From Cyclina sinensis (lineage: Eukaryota > Mollusca > Bivalvia > Venerida > Veneridae): DNA of 64,000 nucleotides. The translations under genes were made by a program, and so were the position numbers. The notes beneath the pieces are model-generated. The model saw only the letters and a list, made by a program, of their open reading frames with translations, made no database searches and was not told the DNA's origin. The stretch covers positions 22,695,929 to 22,759,928 of the forward strand of contig JAAONU010000006.1 of NCBI GenBank assembly GCA_012932295.1, written 5' to 3'. The first letter of the stretch is position 1. The number at the start of each line of letters is the position of its first letter. Below are positions 1-13,024 of the stretch, piece after piece.

Positions 1-2206
1 TTTTGCGTTTTGTCGAACACAGAATGTTTTGGCGCCTGCCCATCTCATCAAAGGCGCTTCGAACAATTTATAACAAACATTAAACCGATTGTACAAAATC
101 CAGCCCGGATCACACAATTCTGCAGTGTGGATTAATAAAACTGAAAATAATCAGAAAATAACAAAGATAAAAAATAATTATACAATGTCTTTAATATTTA
201 TATTTGCGAAGACACAGAGGTTTGAAAACCGATGATGGCGTAAAAACTCGAAAATATACTCCTGAATTGGTAAAATAATAATATGCTGAAAAGTGAAAAG
301 AATTAAAAAAAATCTAGATAATTACAAAAGCTGATTACAGAACCATTTTTGCAGGCGTAATTTTTCACGACGGAAAACTAACGTAATTCTGTTGGGTTCC
401 AAAATATTTGGACAAAATCCATATCAGCATGTCCTACAAACCAAGTTTTGTAACCTTAGGATGTTACAAAAAGTTGCTGTAAATTTAAAGACTCTGTAAT
501 AGTTTTATATGTAGGCAAGACAACCTAGACATATTGGATTTCAAGGAGAAACAGCGAAAAAAATCCCCATTAAACTGGAAATGTATTAAATTACAAGACA
601 TTCAATTTTGATGATATTCTGAAAAAATTATTGCCGCCTTATTGCATTGCAATACATTAAAGTCACATTTTTTGCGCAACAGTAATGCAAGTTGTCTTCG
701 ATCTTGTCAAATTAAAGATAATAGGTTATTTACAAATACCTGCTGCAATACTCCAGCTGAAAAGATAACCCATTTCTTCTTAAATATTTTTTAAAGTGTG
801 GAGACTAACTATGTGGGAACATACTTTATTCTAGGAAAAGGTAAAAGTACAACGAATCATTCTAAATATTCCATGTAAAACTGATATAATTTTGAAATAC
901 ATTTTATGGAACGACGAGTAGGACATATATTATAAAATTGTCCTATTTTGACATGCATTGCCATTTGTGATATAGTATGCAAGTAATCGCCTGCTGACTT
1001 TAGACGTCTTTTAGTGGAATTACACTCATTTCGGTGTTTTCCTGTCACGGGTTATATAAGTAAAGTTCATATTATATTATACAAAAGCGCGTCCGGCTTT
1101 CCATAAATTCTTTTGCAAATTAAGGGTTTACTTCCAGTATCCACTTCATCTGAGTAATAAAGGCGGATCCGGACATTAAAATCAAATTGCTCTCTCAAGT
1201 TTTATCGTGATACAGATGAATCAGCTTTATTATTTAACACTGATATACTGTACGATTTATTGGACGACTATTGACATCTAAAGAAAGACTTTTGTCAAAT
1301 CTTTGTTAAGAAATAAGGCTATCAAACATACAGCAATGAATCTTTAAAAATGCATAGATATCTTAGATCTTTGATCGAAATATGCCGAATATGACATATA
1401 ACTAGAAATGTGTCCATAGGATAAGCATTTCCTTAACATGAAGGAGTCTAGAAATGCTACTTTTAAATAATCAAGGGGTATAACTCTTGCACGATGGTCA
1501 CAGCAATCAGAAAATCTCACCTTGAGCACAAAGTGCTCAGGTGAGCTAAAACATTGATGTCCAATGAAAAAAGTTGAAATTGAGGTTATGGTTCTTACAT
1601 AATGTACTGCCTCTAAATATCTACTATTACTGTGTAAAATATGAATCACTCGGGACAAACATTATGGAACATCATAAAGGGAGATCATTCAAAATGGAAG
1701 CAAAAGAGAGTTATGGTTTTTGAACGCTGCACTTCTTCTCTGTGTTCTTAGTGTATAAAACACTAACAAAATCCCTTTTACAATTAAATTTTTTTCTGAA
1801 GTTTGCATAACAGCAGACCCACAGCTAAAGTACTGAGATGAGCCAGTCAGGGCCATCGTGGTGCACTTATTTTTTAAGCTTTTGCAGCCCCTATAGTCAA
1901 TAGAGCGGGACGGTTTAAGCAATTTTAGAAACCAGCAATATAGGAAATATTTTTTTTTGTTTAGTTTGGTGGAAACAGGACTTAAATTATGTCAGTTTAG
2001 GCCCTTGTTGAAAAAGACTTGCGGTTTGTGAGGAGACGTTATTTGAAGCCAAATACTACCGCTTGCAAAACTGATAAGAGTTTACACTGTTAGGTTAAGA
2101 ACGAGACTGGTCGGTACACCTCACCTATCAATCAAAGCACTGAAAGTACTGCAAAACCTGCCGTGTATTGATGGGTTTATGTTTTTCAAGTAATGGATAC
2201 ATGCAC
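1..2206. other. AT-rich DNA without a recognisable gene
   Basis: No open frame here resembles a known domain. The short minus-strand frames look random. About 1440-1560, read on the minus strand, has the 'tagctcacctgag...caaggtgag' start of the degenerate repeat family seen again at 21.2, 56.9, 58.2 and 61.5 kb, so part of this stretch is old repeat. Confidence 0.5.
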
Positions 2207-3176
2207 AGACACTTGGGGTAAAGAAAATAGTACTTGTTTCACAAATGCGAAGACATAAGGCACTCGTATACCAAGTTTGGTGCCTCTCTGAGTACGTTTC
2301 AATAATTGCTAAAATTCACTAATATGCATTATAAATATAAAGATATAAATGTTTGTCACATGTAAACATTCAACATGCGTTGATTTACATCGCGTATTTT
2401 TCTCGTTCAGTGTAATCATGTGCATAACTGATGTCATGCGACGCAGAAATGATTTATCTTCACGTTCATGTAACTCAAAATACCTGTTATCCTTGTTGGC
2501 CAACAAAATTCGTAACGAAACTCCAAAATTTCACAAAATTTCCTTCATTTACACAATCTTTCGAAAATTAGTCTGCTTGAAGAGAATTATAATCAAAGAG
2601 AACATATTCTGCGAGGAAACTGTCAAGTTAAATAAAAAGAGAGTATTGTTTTTTTTTTTACAAATCAAAGTCAGTGTTTATTGGTGAACATTTTTTTGTT
2701 TTAATTTTGAAATGTCAGTGCAAGGAAGAAAAAAATCGATTTACATAGTGATTACCGCATGGGTTCTTCTAGTTCTTACATGTACCGCGCAGTTTATTAA
2801 AGAACTGGGCAAGTTAGGAACCAGCAGAGTACCTGTCGAAAGATTGTGTAAATGAAGGAAATTTTGTTACGAATTTTGTTGGCCAACAAGGATAACAGGT
2901 ATTTTGAGTTACATGAACGTGAAGATAAATCATTTCTGAGTCGCATGACATCAGTTATGTACATGATATACACTGAACGAGAAAAATACGCGATGTAAAT
3001 CAACGCATGTTGAATGTTTACATGTGACAAACATTTATATCTTTATATTTATAATGCATATTAGTGAATTTTAGCAATTATTGAAACGTACTCAGAGAGG
3101 CACCAAACTTGGTATACGAGTGCCTTATGTCTTCGCAGTTGTGAAACAAGTACTATTTTCTTTACCCCAAGTGTCT
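2207..3176. mobile_element. Large foldback (inverted-repeat) element
   Basis: The arm at about 2207-2564 reappears as its reverse complement at about 2836-3176, with a loop of about 270 bp. The arms share the outer AGACACTTGGGG and the inner TTTACACAATCTTTCGA, and differ by a few substitutions and a short indel near 2515-2535. The same peptide (MLANKDNRYFELHE) can be read from both arms, a by-product of the symmetry. There is no transposase inside, so this is a non-autonomous foldback element or an inverted duplication. No target duplication was identified. Confidence 0.75.
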
Positions 3177-4037
3177 CTGGATACATGCATGTAATGAAAT
3201 ACCTTTATCCGAGAGAATTTATCTCTGTGCAACAGAGGTCCATTGGAGCTAGTCTCATTAACTGAATATCATAAGTATCTGTTTTTTTTACCTGCCTTGC
3301 CATAAATTATAGTCAAACTTCACTGGATTTTGTTTTTGTACATATTAATTAAAGAACACTCTATTCAGTACTGACCATCACTGATCTTGGTCATTTTCAA
3401 CACTTATCTATCAAATGTAGTATTGACTTTTCCACTTATTTTTCTAAAACCCTGTGGTACTTCTTGTTCTAGAAAAGTACAAAAGTACTATTATACCAAC
3501 CATGATTATGCATACTGACCAATATTGTAATCAACATATGGTGTTCACGAGATGAAATAAATTCCCATCTTCCACTAAAAAACAAACAAATTTTCTTTTT
3601 ATTTTATGCCAACACGTCAAAAATGGGTTTTTTTATGACATTTTTAATCAGGGCCTTCAAAAAATTCCCCATGGTGAGCCCCAAATCAGTTAATGCGTAC
3701 TTTGGTTACTGCGCACAAAAAAAGTGCAGACAATCTCCAATACATATTATAACTTTACTTCTGCTGAACTAAACTGAATACACTTTCATCAAATAACATT
3801 TATTTTTGTCTACACAGTTTATCAATATTTATTGAATTTTTGCCATACATACTTTAATTATAAAAGCGGATTAATACTCAATATTCAATCAATTGAATTG
3901 AAAGTCGGCCATATTGGATATTGTCCATGTGAGTTATGTAAACAAATCAGACATTCTAAATAATTTATGGCGAATTTTATCATTGTTCACAACTAGGAAT
4001 TCAATATTATAACTGGATTTAACAAGGTAAATAAATT
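3177..4037. other. Intergenic, with a partial repeat copy
   Basis: No gene seen. The stretch near 3543-3610 ('ttcacgagatgaaataaattcccat...attttatgcc') resembles 56110-56170, so it is probably a fragment of the same dispersed repeat. Confidence 0.4.
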
Positions 4038-4289
4038 TCACTCGCTGTCACTGTCTGAAATACAGCGGATTCTCTTGTATTTACGTGGTGGGGAAATTCC
4101 TGAAGTTTCATCAAGCAGGCCAGCTTTTGGACTGGAATTTATGACCTGTTGAGATAGTTGCTGGGTTGCAGTTTTAGAGGAATTGAAATTGAAAGTAACA
4201 TTTCCATGAAAGTGACTGTTCATGAAAAATCCTCTTGGTGCAGGACCAGATTCACTATTTCCTGCAATCATTGCAATCAGTGTGGCTGA
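4038..4289 (-). CDS. Possible terminal exon of an unrecognised protein
   Basis: On the minus strand an open frame of about 83 codons follows a plausible acceptor (ttacctgattcag) at about 4290 and ends in a stop at 4038. The encoded tail has an Asn/Phe-rich stretch (HFHGNVTFNF) and ends in a basic then acidic segment (PRKYKRIRCISDSDSE), which resembles nuclear protein tails with a localisation signal and casein-kinase-type sites. I do not recognise the family. No upstream exons were identified, so it could be an orphan exon of a decayed or transposon-borne gene. Confidence 0.3.
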   Translation of the reverse strand, partial: SATLIAMIAGNSESGPAPRGFFMNSHFHGNVTFNFNSSKTATQQLSQQVINSSPKAGLLDETSGISPPRKYKRIRCISDSDSE

Positions 4290-5400
4290 ATCAGGTAAAA
4301 AAGTAGTTCGGGCACAAAACATGTATTATCAAAATGGTAATTAACTGATTCAAAACAGTGTATTATCACTTTTAATCTTACTGATATTTCCCTATATTTC
4401 ATTGGTAGTATAATTTTGATATATCAAATAGCACCGAAATACAACAAGGAGGAAAAGTAAGAAGTAGTTTGGTTCGCAACATGTTTTTGTTTGCCGAACT
4501 GCTATTGCATCTTCCAAATATTAATACTTTATACAGCTCAGCATTACATATCACCCACCTGTATATAGTTGTATCAGTATGTATTTTCAGGACTAAATGT
4601 GTGTGATATTTGTCAGAAAGCATTTAAAAAGAGAGGAGCCTTACCACTCTTTTTAAAAGTCACTTCAAAACAAGTGGTAGGTGCGATTCGTCATTGTAAA
4701 TCTATATATATGACAAGTGAATGACTGTGCTTCTACTCACAATGACGAAATAGTAACTCAGTATACAGCGTATTGCAAGTCTGTTTTATTTGGTTTTAAT
4801 TGATAAGTGGTTAGCAAAGTTGTTCATATAACTGGTGACGTTAAACATTTTTTTTTTTAATTTTGGAAAGAAGGTCGTAGTCACCGCTTATTTACATGAG
4901 CAATTATTGTTTTCATATAACAAAGAGCACATTCATTAAGCATCGTATGTACAATGTTTAAACTGATTCCGGGGATCGGGTCCAGACTTCATCTTCCAGC
5001 TAATATTCCACATGCATTGTTAAAGCCCTCCTCTATATAAAAGAGGCTGTCAAAATAGCTTACGTCAAATGAATCGGGCAAATCTCTACATGAATCTGTT
5101 CATTACAATTTCAGTTAAGAATTACATTTTACCATTTGAAACAACAACAACAAAAATAAAAACAAAAACAACAGCATATCATAAAATCCGTTTCTCACTT
5201 AACAGCCTGTACTTTTGGTTTTGCCCATTGGTCGTATTACACTACATTTCAGCTCAGTAAAGCCTCATTGTGTTAAGCTATATAGGTATGAAGATATGCA
5301 TTATGCTTGTTTCCGTACGCTTGTGAAGTTTCTATTTTAGCCTGCTTGTGATGTTGAAAGTTCATTTTAATCTGTGTATGGTTGTATCTGTAAACGTGTT
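4290..5400. other. No recognisable feature
   Basis: AT-rich sequence with short random frames. Around 4380-4410 there is a weak match to the repeat at 56350-56400. Nothing else is supported. Confidence 0.4.
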
Positions 5401-5424
5401 TCTGATCCCTTTGTTTGTTTGGGT

Positions 5425-7051
5425 CATTTTTGTTTCAAATGTTTAAACATATTAATTTCTCTTCGGGGGCATACAAAAAACCTCGACGATCTTGTCCATT
5501 CTGTGAAACAGAGCAGACAAGACTGAGTCGGCACATAAGATTAAAACATTGCGACATGCCCGATGTAATGCAAATACTGTCACTGTCGGAAAAGGAAAGA
5601 AAGAAAGGTTTTGACAAATTAAAAAAAAGAGGGAATCGAAATTTGCAATAAAAAGCAGGCAGCGCTTGATGTTCCTAAATACATGGCTGAAAGACAGATT
5701 GGTGAAGAGAACACGCTTGTACAATGTTCGAAATGCAAGGAATTTTACAAAAGAAATCTATTTTACAGACATAAAGAGTTATGCATAGGAGATGACGCGG
5801 TAGTACATCAGAAATTAGAGATTTGCGCACGAGAAGTAGATAATTATGACAAATCATTCCACTCTGAAATATTAAGCCGTTTTCAGAGAGATGATATTGG
5901 TAATCTTTGTCGCACAGATAGCGCTTTATTCATAATCGGAATAAAAATTGTTCCAGTAAAACAAAAGAAAGTTGACAAAGATATGGAGAAGTGAAAATCT
6001 GTCCGATATGCGTCTTCTGGCCAGGGTCTATCTGACATTTCAATAGTACATTCCTGAATCTAACACGTTTGAAAATATGTATTTAAGTGAAAATGTTCCG
6101 TCTTTAGAAAGGGCTATTGACGATGTAACAAAGAGTTCTGATGGAAAACTGAAGCACGGAGTCAAATATGCATTGTATTTTCTTTTGAGAACGTCAGTTG
6201 ATTATCTTGTCGGTTACCACAGTTCTATGAAAAATGACGAAAAGGTTAATGAATTTGAAAAAATTATAAAAACTTTAGAATTCCATAAAGATATTGTTTT
6301 CGGCGACGCAATATATGCCATAGAACTTAGTCGACTTGAACGTTACGTGTACCAGAAAACAGAATTTTAGAGGAAGACATTCAGACATTAAGAGAACACA
6401 CTCTTGAAGTAATTAAGAGTCTGACATGCAAATATATGTTCATCGGGATTCACGATTACTTATTATTACGAGATGCACTCTGTAGACGAATAACACTGTA
6501 CAACACAAGACGCGGTGATAAGCCCAGCAGACTTAAGATGTCCAATTACACTGAGACGAAAAACAAAAGATGGCTAGATAATGAACGTGTAGAAGGGCTG
6601 CAGAAGTGGGAACAGAACTTATTTAAAGAACATTTAATAACATACCAGCCAGAAAAAGGTTCGCATTTAGTTCCAGTTTTGATCCCAAAAGACTGTGTTG
6701 CTGGCCTGCATTTATTGTGTTGCCCGTAAACAAAAGAACGGGCAAATGTTTTAAAAGAAAACAAATACTTGTTTCCCAACACCGGATCATACATCAGGGT
6801 GGAACGCAACCCATAGATTGGCTAAGGAGGCAAATGTTAAACGGGTTGACTTAGTAAATGCCACCAAACAAAGGCACAGAATTTCAACATTGTATTATGC
6901 CCTAGAGATTCCAGAAGAAGATCGCCAGTACTTTTATAAACACATGGGACATACTAAAGAAGTGAACTGGGGGACATATCAATATCCTCTTCCGGTAATT
7001 GAGATAACTAAAGTTGGAAAACACCTTCAAGACATAGACAAAGGTAATATC
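5425..7051 (+). pseudogene. Crypton-like tyrosine recombinase with N-terminal zinc finger, broken
   Basis: Consecutive plus-strand frames give one protein when frameshifts and stops are bridged. Order: a C2H2 finger (CPFCETEQTRLSRHIRLKH, from about 5489); a second Cys/His segment (CSKCKEFYKRNLFYRHKELC, 5724-5785); a helical middle (6077-6370); the segment LRDALCRRITLYNTRRGDKP (from about 6468), probably holding the first catalytic Arg; then the C-terminal core with RHRISTLYYALEIPEEDR, HMGHT and TYQYP (6896-6990). RHRxST, HMGH and the Tyr match box II and the nucleophile region of phage-integrase-type recombinases, as in Crypton elements, which move via a circular intermediate. Breaks lie near 5640-5690, 5990, 6060, 6370, 6729 and 6815. 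The exact Crypton subfamily is inferred; other YR elements are possible. Confidence 0.6.
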
Positions 7052-8689
7052 ATTATCATTACTAACAAAATGATTTTTGTCTGTATTGATTGTATATTGT
7101 TACTTTATTTAATGCATAAATTTACATTTATTTTATTTCTATCACGATAACGTTTAAACTGTTTTGTATCTATTTCTGTTTGTAACCTCAAATAATAAAA
7201 GCAACTTGCTTTGATGCAACGTTATCACGAAAAAAAAACGTAATAAAACCTGAAATTCAAGGTACTTGAAATAAACATGTACATGCTCTGACGGAGTCGC
7301 GGCGGAGCCTTGACTCCGTCGGTCACCAGCTGACTTCGTCAGTCAAAACAGAACAGAATGATTAATGAATTACAAATATTCGCGCTATTCGCGACAATAT
7401 ATGCACCAACAAATCATATATACATGCGGTGATCTTTAATCAAAATATGATTCACATATTTAAAACCTATATGTATATTATGAAAACTTACATAATGTAA
7501 TGGTGGTCAAATAATGATTGTTTAATTTGATTTGTACTATCTTAACGAAAGAGAAATGGTATCCGTAGTTTTTTTAAAATCTTGTTATTATAACTAGAAA
7601 CAATTTTACAAATTGAATACAGTTTCATATATACTATCAATTAAATTTCAATACATTTACTTCAGAAGAACAAAAGTAAAAAACGCATATCAGGATAAAC
7701 CGCAGTAAGAAAACAGAGTCAAAATGTAGAAAGGAAAAGAGAGCATAAGTATTAATATTGCTCAGTTAAAACAAGGACAACACAAATAATGGACGAAAAT
7801 TTAAATTTTAAAATTTACATTAAATTTAAAGATTTTTTTCTCAAATGTTGAACATGTATATGATTTTCTTTCTTTAATTGTTTTCTCCTTCAATTTCTTT
7901 CAAAAAAATTGATATCTTTTCTACACCCAACTAATAATTTTTTGATGGGTAAAGGAGATAGTTTCTTGTTGAGTATCTGTTGTTTGATCACTGATTGTCA
8001 GATTAATCCATTCACAGATCAATAAAGCTGTTACAAGAAAGGTGTCATCACCACTAATCCAATCACTATACATTCTACTTGAGGTGGTATAGATAATTAT
8101 TAATCATACTCTTTAAATAAGCATTTAATGTTAGTTGTATATTGAACTTAGCTGGATATGGTGGTCACTGATTTCATTTATCTATATTAGCATTTAAAAT
8201 TGTCAATTCAAAATTTTATAGCAAACTATATCAATGAATTAAAAAAATAATTTAATCAAATTAAAGTATACCAATGTATAAAAAAATCTCTTGAATTGAA
8301 AATGAATTATTAGTAATATTTTGCAGAGACAATTTATCTGTTACTAAAAGTGAAGAAACTGCATTGATCGTTTGAAAAAAAAAGTGAACAGTAGAAAATT
8401 TACTGACAATTATATTTCATTGTCTTATGAATGAAAGACAGATATCCGTGGAGTGTTTATGTCTAAAACCAGATTGTTGAGCATATACATTTGTAGAGGC
8501 TTATTATCAGTAAGATAGCCCTCAACCTGATCATCCTCAACTTCAACTTAATACTGCCAAAAGTCAATACTGGCTATGCTTGGCAGGCGCGTGTCAGGAA
8601 CATTTAAAATTGTAAAAGATAATAACAAAGAAAAACATTTTTGACTAAAAATCTTACTCAAACATTTATTGTGAACGTTTAAAATCCAC
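7052..8689. other. AT-rich stretch, one short hairpin, no gene
   Basis: No coding signal. At 7290-7325 GACGGAGTC and GACTCCGTC face each other over a 13-nt loop, followed by a second small inverted repeat (CTGACTTCGTCAG). The rest is AT-rich and featureless. Confidence 0.45.
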
Positions 8690-10285
8690 AAAACTTGTTT
8701 ACTCCACGCACAGTTGGCACAGCCTTAATCTCGGTCGGTAATTCATTTCAGAGTCGTATAGTCCTTGGGGAAGAATGAGTTCATGTAATGTTGTGTTTTT
8801 GATTGCGGGATGAGGAATTTGTTGTTTCTTGTGTCTGTGAGGTGATTGTTATCGACATTGACCTGTTTGTTCTTTATTATGTATAGCATTCCTTATTCAT
8901 GCTTGTCACACTGCTTGTATAGTGGTAGTCATTATGAACATACCTTGCAGCTGACCTCTGGATCATTTCTATTCTGTGAGTGAGATATTTCTGCCATGGG
9001 TGCCATATGGTTGAGCAGTATTCGACCTGTTGTCTTACATATTTTACATGTTTTGTATGCTGCTTCTTTGAGTTGTTTGTTTTGTGTTTCGACGTTTCGT
9101 CTGATGAATCTTAAGCTGTTTTTTCTTTGTTTGTGATGTTGTTAATGTGTGATGACCTGTTATGGTTACTACTTATAGTAACTTCTAAATATTTTTGATT
9201 TTCCGTGATTTTCAGAATAGTGCTGTGTAGGGATTAGGGAAAGATGACTGGTTTCTTTTTCCTGTGTATTCTGAGTACTTCACACTTGTCTGGATTGAAT
9301 TCCATTGACCACTCTTTTCCCCTTTTTTTAAGGTTGTGCAAAATCATTTTGTAAGCTTTGTGCTGATGCTCGTGATTTGTTAAATAAACTATGGTGTCGT
9401 CCGCAAAAAGACGCACTCGGCTCCTGACACTTACTGAATCCTGATAGGTCATTGATGTATGCGAGAAATAGACATGGGCCTAAGACCGCTCCCTGACGGA
9501 CACCAGAAAGCACAGAGAGCCTTTCGGAGACCTTGTTTTCGACTAATACTAATACTACATGGGAGTTTACCCACACATCATTTAATGGATACAAAACTTT
9601 CTCAAAAACAGATCTCAATTGCGGGATGAGGAATTTGTTGTTTCTTGCGTCTGTGAGGTGATTGTTATCGACATTGACCTGTTTGTTCTTTATTATGTTT
9701 AGCATTCCTTAATCATGTTTGTTACACTGCTTGTATAGTGGTAGTCATGTTGAGATCTGTGTTTGAGAAAGTTTTGTATCCATGAAATGATGTGTGGGTG
9801 AATTCCCATGTTTTTCGGCTTGTGTATGAGTTTGTGGTGGTCGACTTTTTCGAACGCTGTATTGAAGTCCATGACAATGACAATTGACCTTGATCCAGGT
9901 TTTCAGCTATTTCTAAGTGTAAAGCTGATGAGCTGAATCTCACAGTTGTTTTTTGACCTGAATCAATGTTGCTGGAGCCAGAGTATGTTATGTGTTTCAA
10001 AGTAGTTCATCATGTTTGAAACAATGGTGTGTTCTATTAGCTTTAATGCTATACTTGTGAGTGATATTAATCTATAGTTGCTAGGTTTTGACTTTGACTC
10101 TTTTTGTTATTCGCTGGAGTGATGTTGGCATATTTCTAATCCATACTAACAATACCTGTGTCTAGTGATCTTTGGAATATGCTTCTGAGGATTGGTGCTA
10201 TCTCTGTGTGCAGCTCTATTTGAGTTACCTTTGTGGGATCTCATCTGGACTCTGGGTTTCATTTTACTTTATCATTATATTATTC
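8690..10285 (-). pseudogene. Non-LTR retrotransposon reverse transcriptase, rearranged remnant
   Basis: Reading the minus strand from 10285 down gives, across several frames, reverse transcriptase blocks in family order: a GPDEIP-like start, the segment AFEKVDHHKLIHK near 9865, GVRQGAVLGPCLFLAYINDL near 9475-9525 (thumb-proximal motif), FADDTIVYL (catalytic Asp pair, about 9380-9405), FNPDKCEVLRIHRKKK (9255-9310), then the tail with HINNIT, FIRRNV and a final PRTIRLWNELPTEI near 8750. This fits the CR1/Jockey-type LINE group. Many stops and frameshifts make it inactive. Its middle is scrambled by an inverted duplication (see the repeat entry at 9540-9830). The 5' half with the endonuclease is missing. 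Confidence 0.75.
9540..9830. repeat. Internal inverted duplication inside the LINE remnant
   Basis: About 9567-9616 (cccacacatcatttaatgg to agatctcaa) is repeated as its reverse complement at about 9744-9795. The DNA between them (about 9617-9743) is a near-copy of 8815-8935, sharing GCGGGATGAGGAATTTG and ATTGTTATCGACATTGACC. So one part of the element's 3' region was copied into its reverse transcriptase domain together with an inversion. Confidence 0.7.
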
Positions 10286-10640
10286 TTTTCAGTACCTTAA
10301 AATTGACTCCGGGTGGTAATTACCAACTTCCTTCTGGTCACTCTTCTTATACAAGAGTACAACACAGGCAGATTTAAGGTCACCAGGAACAGTACCTGTA
10401 ATTATGGCTATATTAATTATATGAGTAAGGGGTTCGGCTTTGATATGCACACTATCTTTAACAAAACGAGCAGAAATTTCATCAAGGCTTGTTGCTTTAT
10501 AATCTCCGAAACTGTTCAAATATTTAATAACAGTGTAGTAACAATCGAAAATGAGTAATCATTAGGTCTAACACGCATATTACAATAAAAAGATGATACA
10601 ACATATTCACCATATTTGTTCACTCTGGCAGGGAGTACAT
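10286..10640 (-). pseudogene. Second LINE fragment (reverse transcriptase N-terminal part)
   Basis: On the minus strand a frame gives SLDEISARFVKDS, PLTHIINIAIITGTVPGDLK and LLYKKSDQKEVGNYHPESIL. These match the LDGIPARFLK, ITHIINLSI and PLFKKGD..NYRP(I/V)S blocks at the start of LINE reverse transcriptases. The blocks repeat functions that the neighbouring remnant (8690-10285) has in its own degraded form, so this is a different element, probably a nested or adjacent 5'- and 3'-truncated insertion. It stops about 300 bp in, far short of the catalytic FADD motif. Confidence 0.65.
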
Positions 10641-11493
10641 CCACAAATTTTTGTGTGAAAAAAATCATTAGAGTTTTCAGTTACACTTTATTTGTCAAAG
10701 CACATGGTATTTTTGATGTTCAAGCCAATACTAGAAGGTGAAGAACCTTTTTTAGTTTTTATTAATTATGCAACACTGTAGAGTTATGAAACATTTTAAC
10801 ATTTATTATCATGAAACAATTTAACATTAATTATTATGAAACAATTTAACATTTATTATTTGATACTTATTGTAATATCCTAAACACCTTTCCTGATAGT
10901 CCCCCGCGCCTGAAAGTATGTCTCTTTGTTCTGACTCATTTTCCATCAAATTTTCTCCAAAATCATTACTTCATTTATGTAATACCATGTTCATTACTTT
11001 ATTTCTGTAATACCATATAACGATTTCAGATAATATGATAGTAATATTAAAATAAATCTCTTGGCTAATTCAATATTATTTAACATTAAACAAGGGAGTC
11101 TATGTGTCATTAAAATCAAATCAGGGGTTTAGGTGGAATAGGTGTCAAATTGTCACCTGAAATAATAATAATAGATTATTTTAAAAACAAACAGTACACC
11201 TATTCTAGTCATGTTTTAGTGGGAGTAATGTATCGTCAGGGTAAGAAATACGACAACAATGATTTAGATTATTCGTAAGAATGTTATTCATCGCGGGAAT
11301 CATTCTTTGGGGCCGCAGTGTTTGTAAGTTTCTCAGGTAAAATAAACATGTAAGCATTGCTTGTAAACAGTAAGTCATGGTCAGGGTAACTTTTTGATAG
11401 AAGGAGGTAAAAACGTAATGTTCCGAGGAATTACAGTCAAATCGGGCCCCAAATGAAAACAAATCGGGATGCCGGGTGTTCGTCACAAGGGTG
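10641..11493. other. Intergenic flank of the MULE element
   Basis: AT-rich, with a short direct repeat of 'gaaacaatttaacat(t)tatta' at about 10790-10860. No gene supported. The frames at 11205-11757 do not resemble any family. Confidence 0.4.
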
Positions 11494-11503
11494 CTGGCAG
11501 TGG

Positions 11504-11635
11504 GTATCCAGTCGTTTCCCCCACAAACCAGTTCCTCACCTGGATGTTTCCCCCACACTACAGTTTCCTCCAGGATGTTTCCTCCACTATATATATACTA
11601 TATAAAAAGTAGTTGGGGAAGATTGGAAAGGTTTA
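11504..11635 (+). repeat. Left terminal inverted repeat of the MULE
   Basis: Runs from GTATCCAGTCG through repeated GTTTCC(C/T)CC blocks into the 'ctatatatatactatata' tract. It pairs with 15780-15874 on the other strand, with moderate divergence and one indel. Confidence 0.8.
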
Positions 11636-13024
11636 TATTTTTACTTAAATACATACATAATTTTGATGTACCATTGGTTTGTTGCATTTACAATAGTTTA
11701 ATTATTGATATAGAAAATATAGAAATAATATTCACATTTCAACCATCTTATTATTAAAAGAATCAAGATTATCATTAATTAATTTTTACAAATAACATAT
11801 CATTTATATAATTTATAATTTTAAATGTAAGTTGAATAGTAAATTATTTTATTGCAAATGAGAATTATGTTTTTGAAATATATAAACCACTAAATTTACC
11901 AAGCATTTAATGGAGTGAAATGTGTGAATTGTTTGAGATAGCTACACTACAAAAATTTACAAAGGCTATTAACAGGATATGGCAGGTGTGAAATACACTG
12001 CATGTGTATTTGACACATTTTAAACAGCTTAGTACCAATTATGTTCCTTTACAAATGACCAAATTTTTATCAGTGAAGAAATAACAAAGCCAACTGGTTA
12101 AAAATAATTTTATATGAAATCTTAAATCATGTTTATTGCATAAATATATACCATCATCTTAACCACAACTCATGTTTTATATACCTTCCAGTTGCACAAT
12201 TTATTCAAAGTTTTACTATGTGCACTCAAACTTAACGAAATATTACATTAATAAATAACACCATCATCATTACAAATCATGTTTTAATGTTTTCCACTTG
12301 CACAGTTTACTCAAATCACACAATCTTAACATAATAATATATTACATAAGTATATAACACAAGTATAAATATCACTACAAATAATGTTTTATTGTTTTCG
12401 ACTTGCACAGTTTACACAAAGTAGCACCATTTATTCAAACTCTGAATACACTTATTGTCCATTCACATCGTTACCCTCAACTTGAAAAGATGGACTGTAC
12501 ACCTTCCCACAACTCTTAAGGAGTTCAGAAGTTGTGATAACGTTTTCATCATATTGCTCCCACAGCTTTCTTATAGCTTTTTATACCTTCTGATAGGATT
12601 TTCGTTTTCTGCGACCTGCAACACCATCTCTCACAAGCTAGGCATGTTGCTCGGCAGTCACAGTCTCATTCCTCAGAACAGGTACGAGTCTGTAGAATGG
12701 AAGACCCACGCCACCTGCCTTCCTGTTAAGTCTGTGATGCCAGCCTAAATAGCTCAAAATAATGCCAAGTGTGAGGTTCTTGTTCCATGATAGATGTTGA
12801 CAGGCTTTCATCAATGATGGAACTGAAATTATAGAATAACGTATAAGTAATGAAAATCAATTTACTCATAATTACAAAATCTAGAAGCATAGATTTTTAA
12901 TATCAGTAATTTCCGTCAACTCATTAACTTACTTTTCTTTTATCTCTGGAGTATCATCAACAGGGAGATCATTAAAGTTGAAGGATGCATCCAGATGAGC
13001 ATATTCATCATCCTCGTCATTCTC

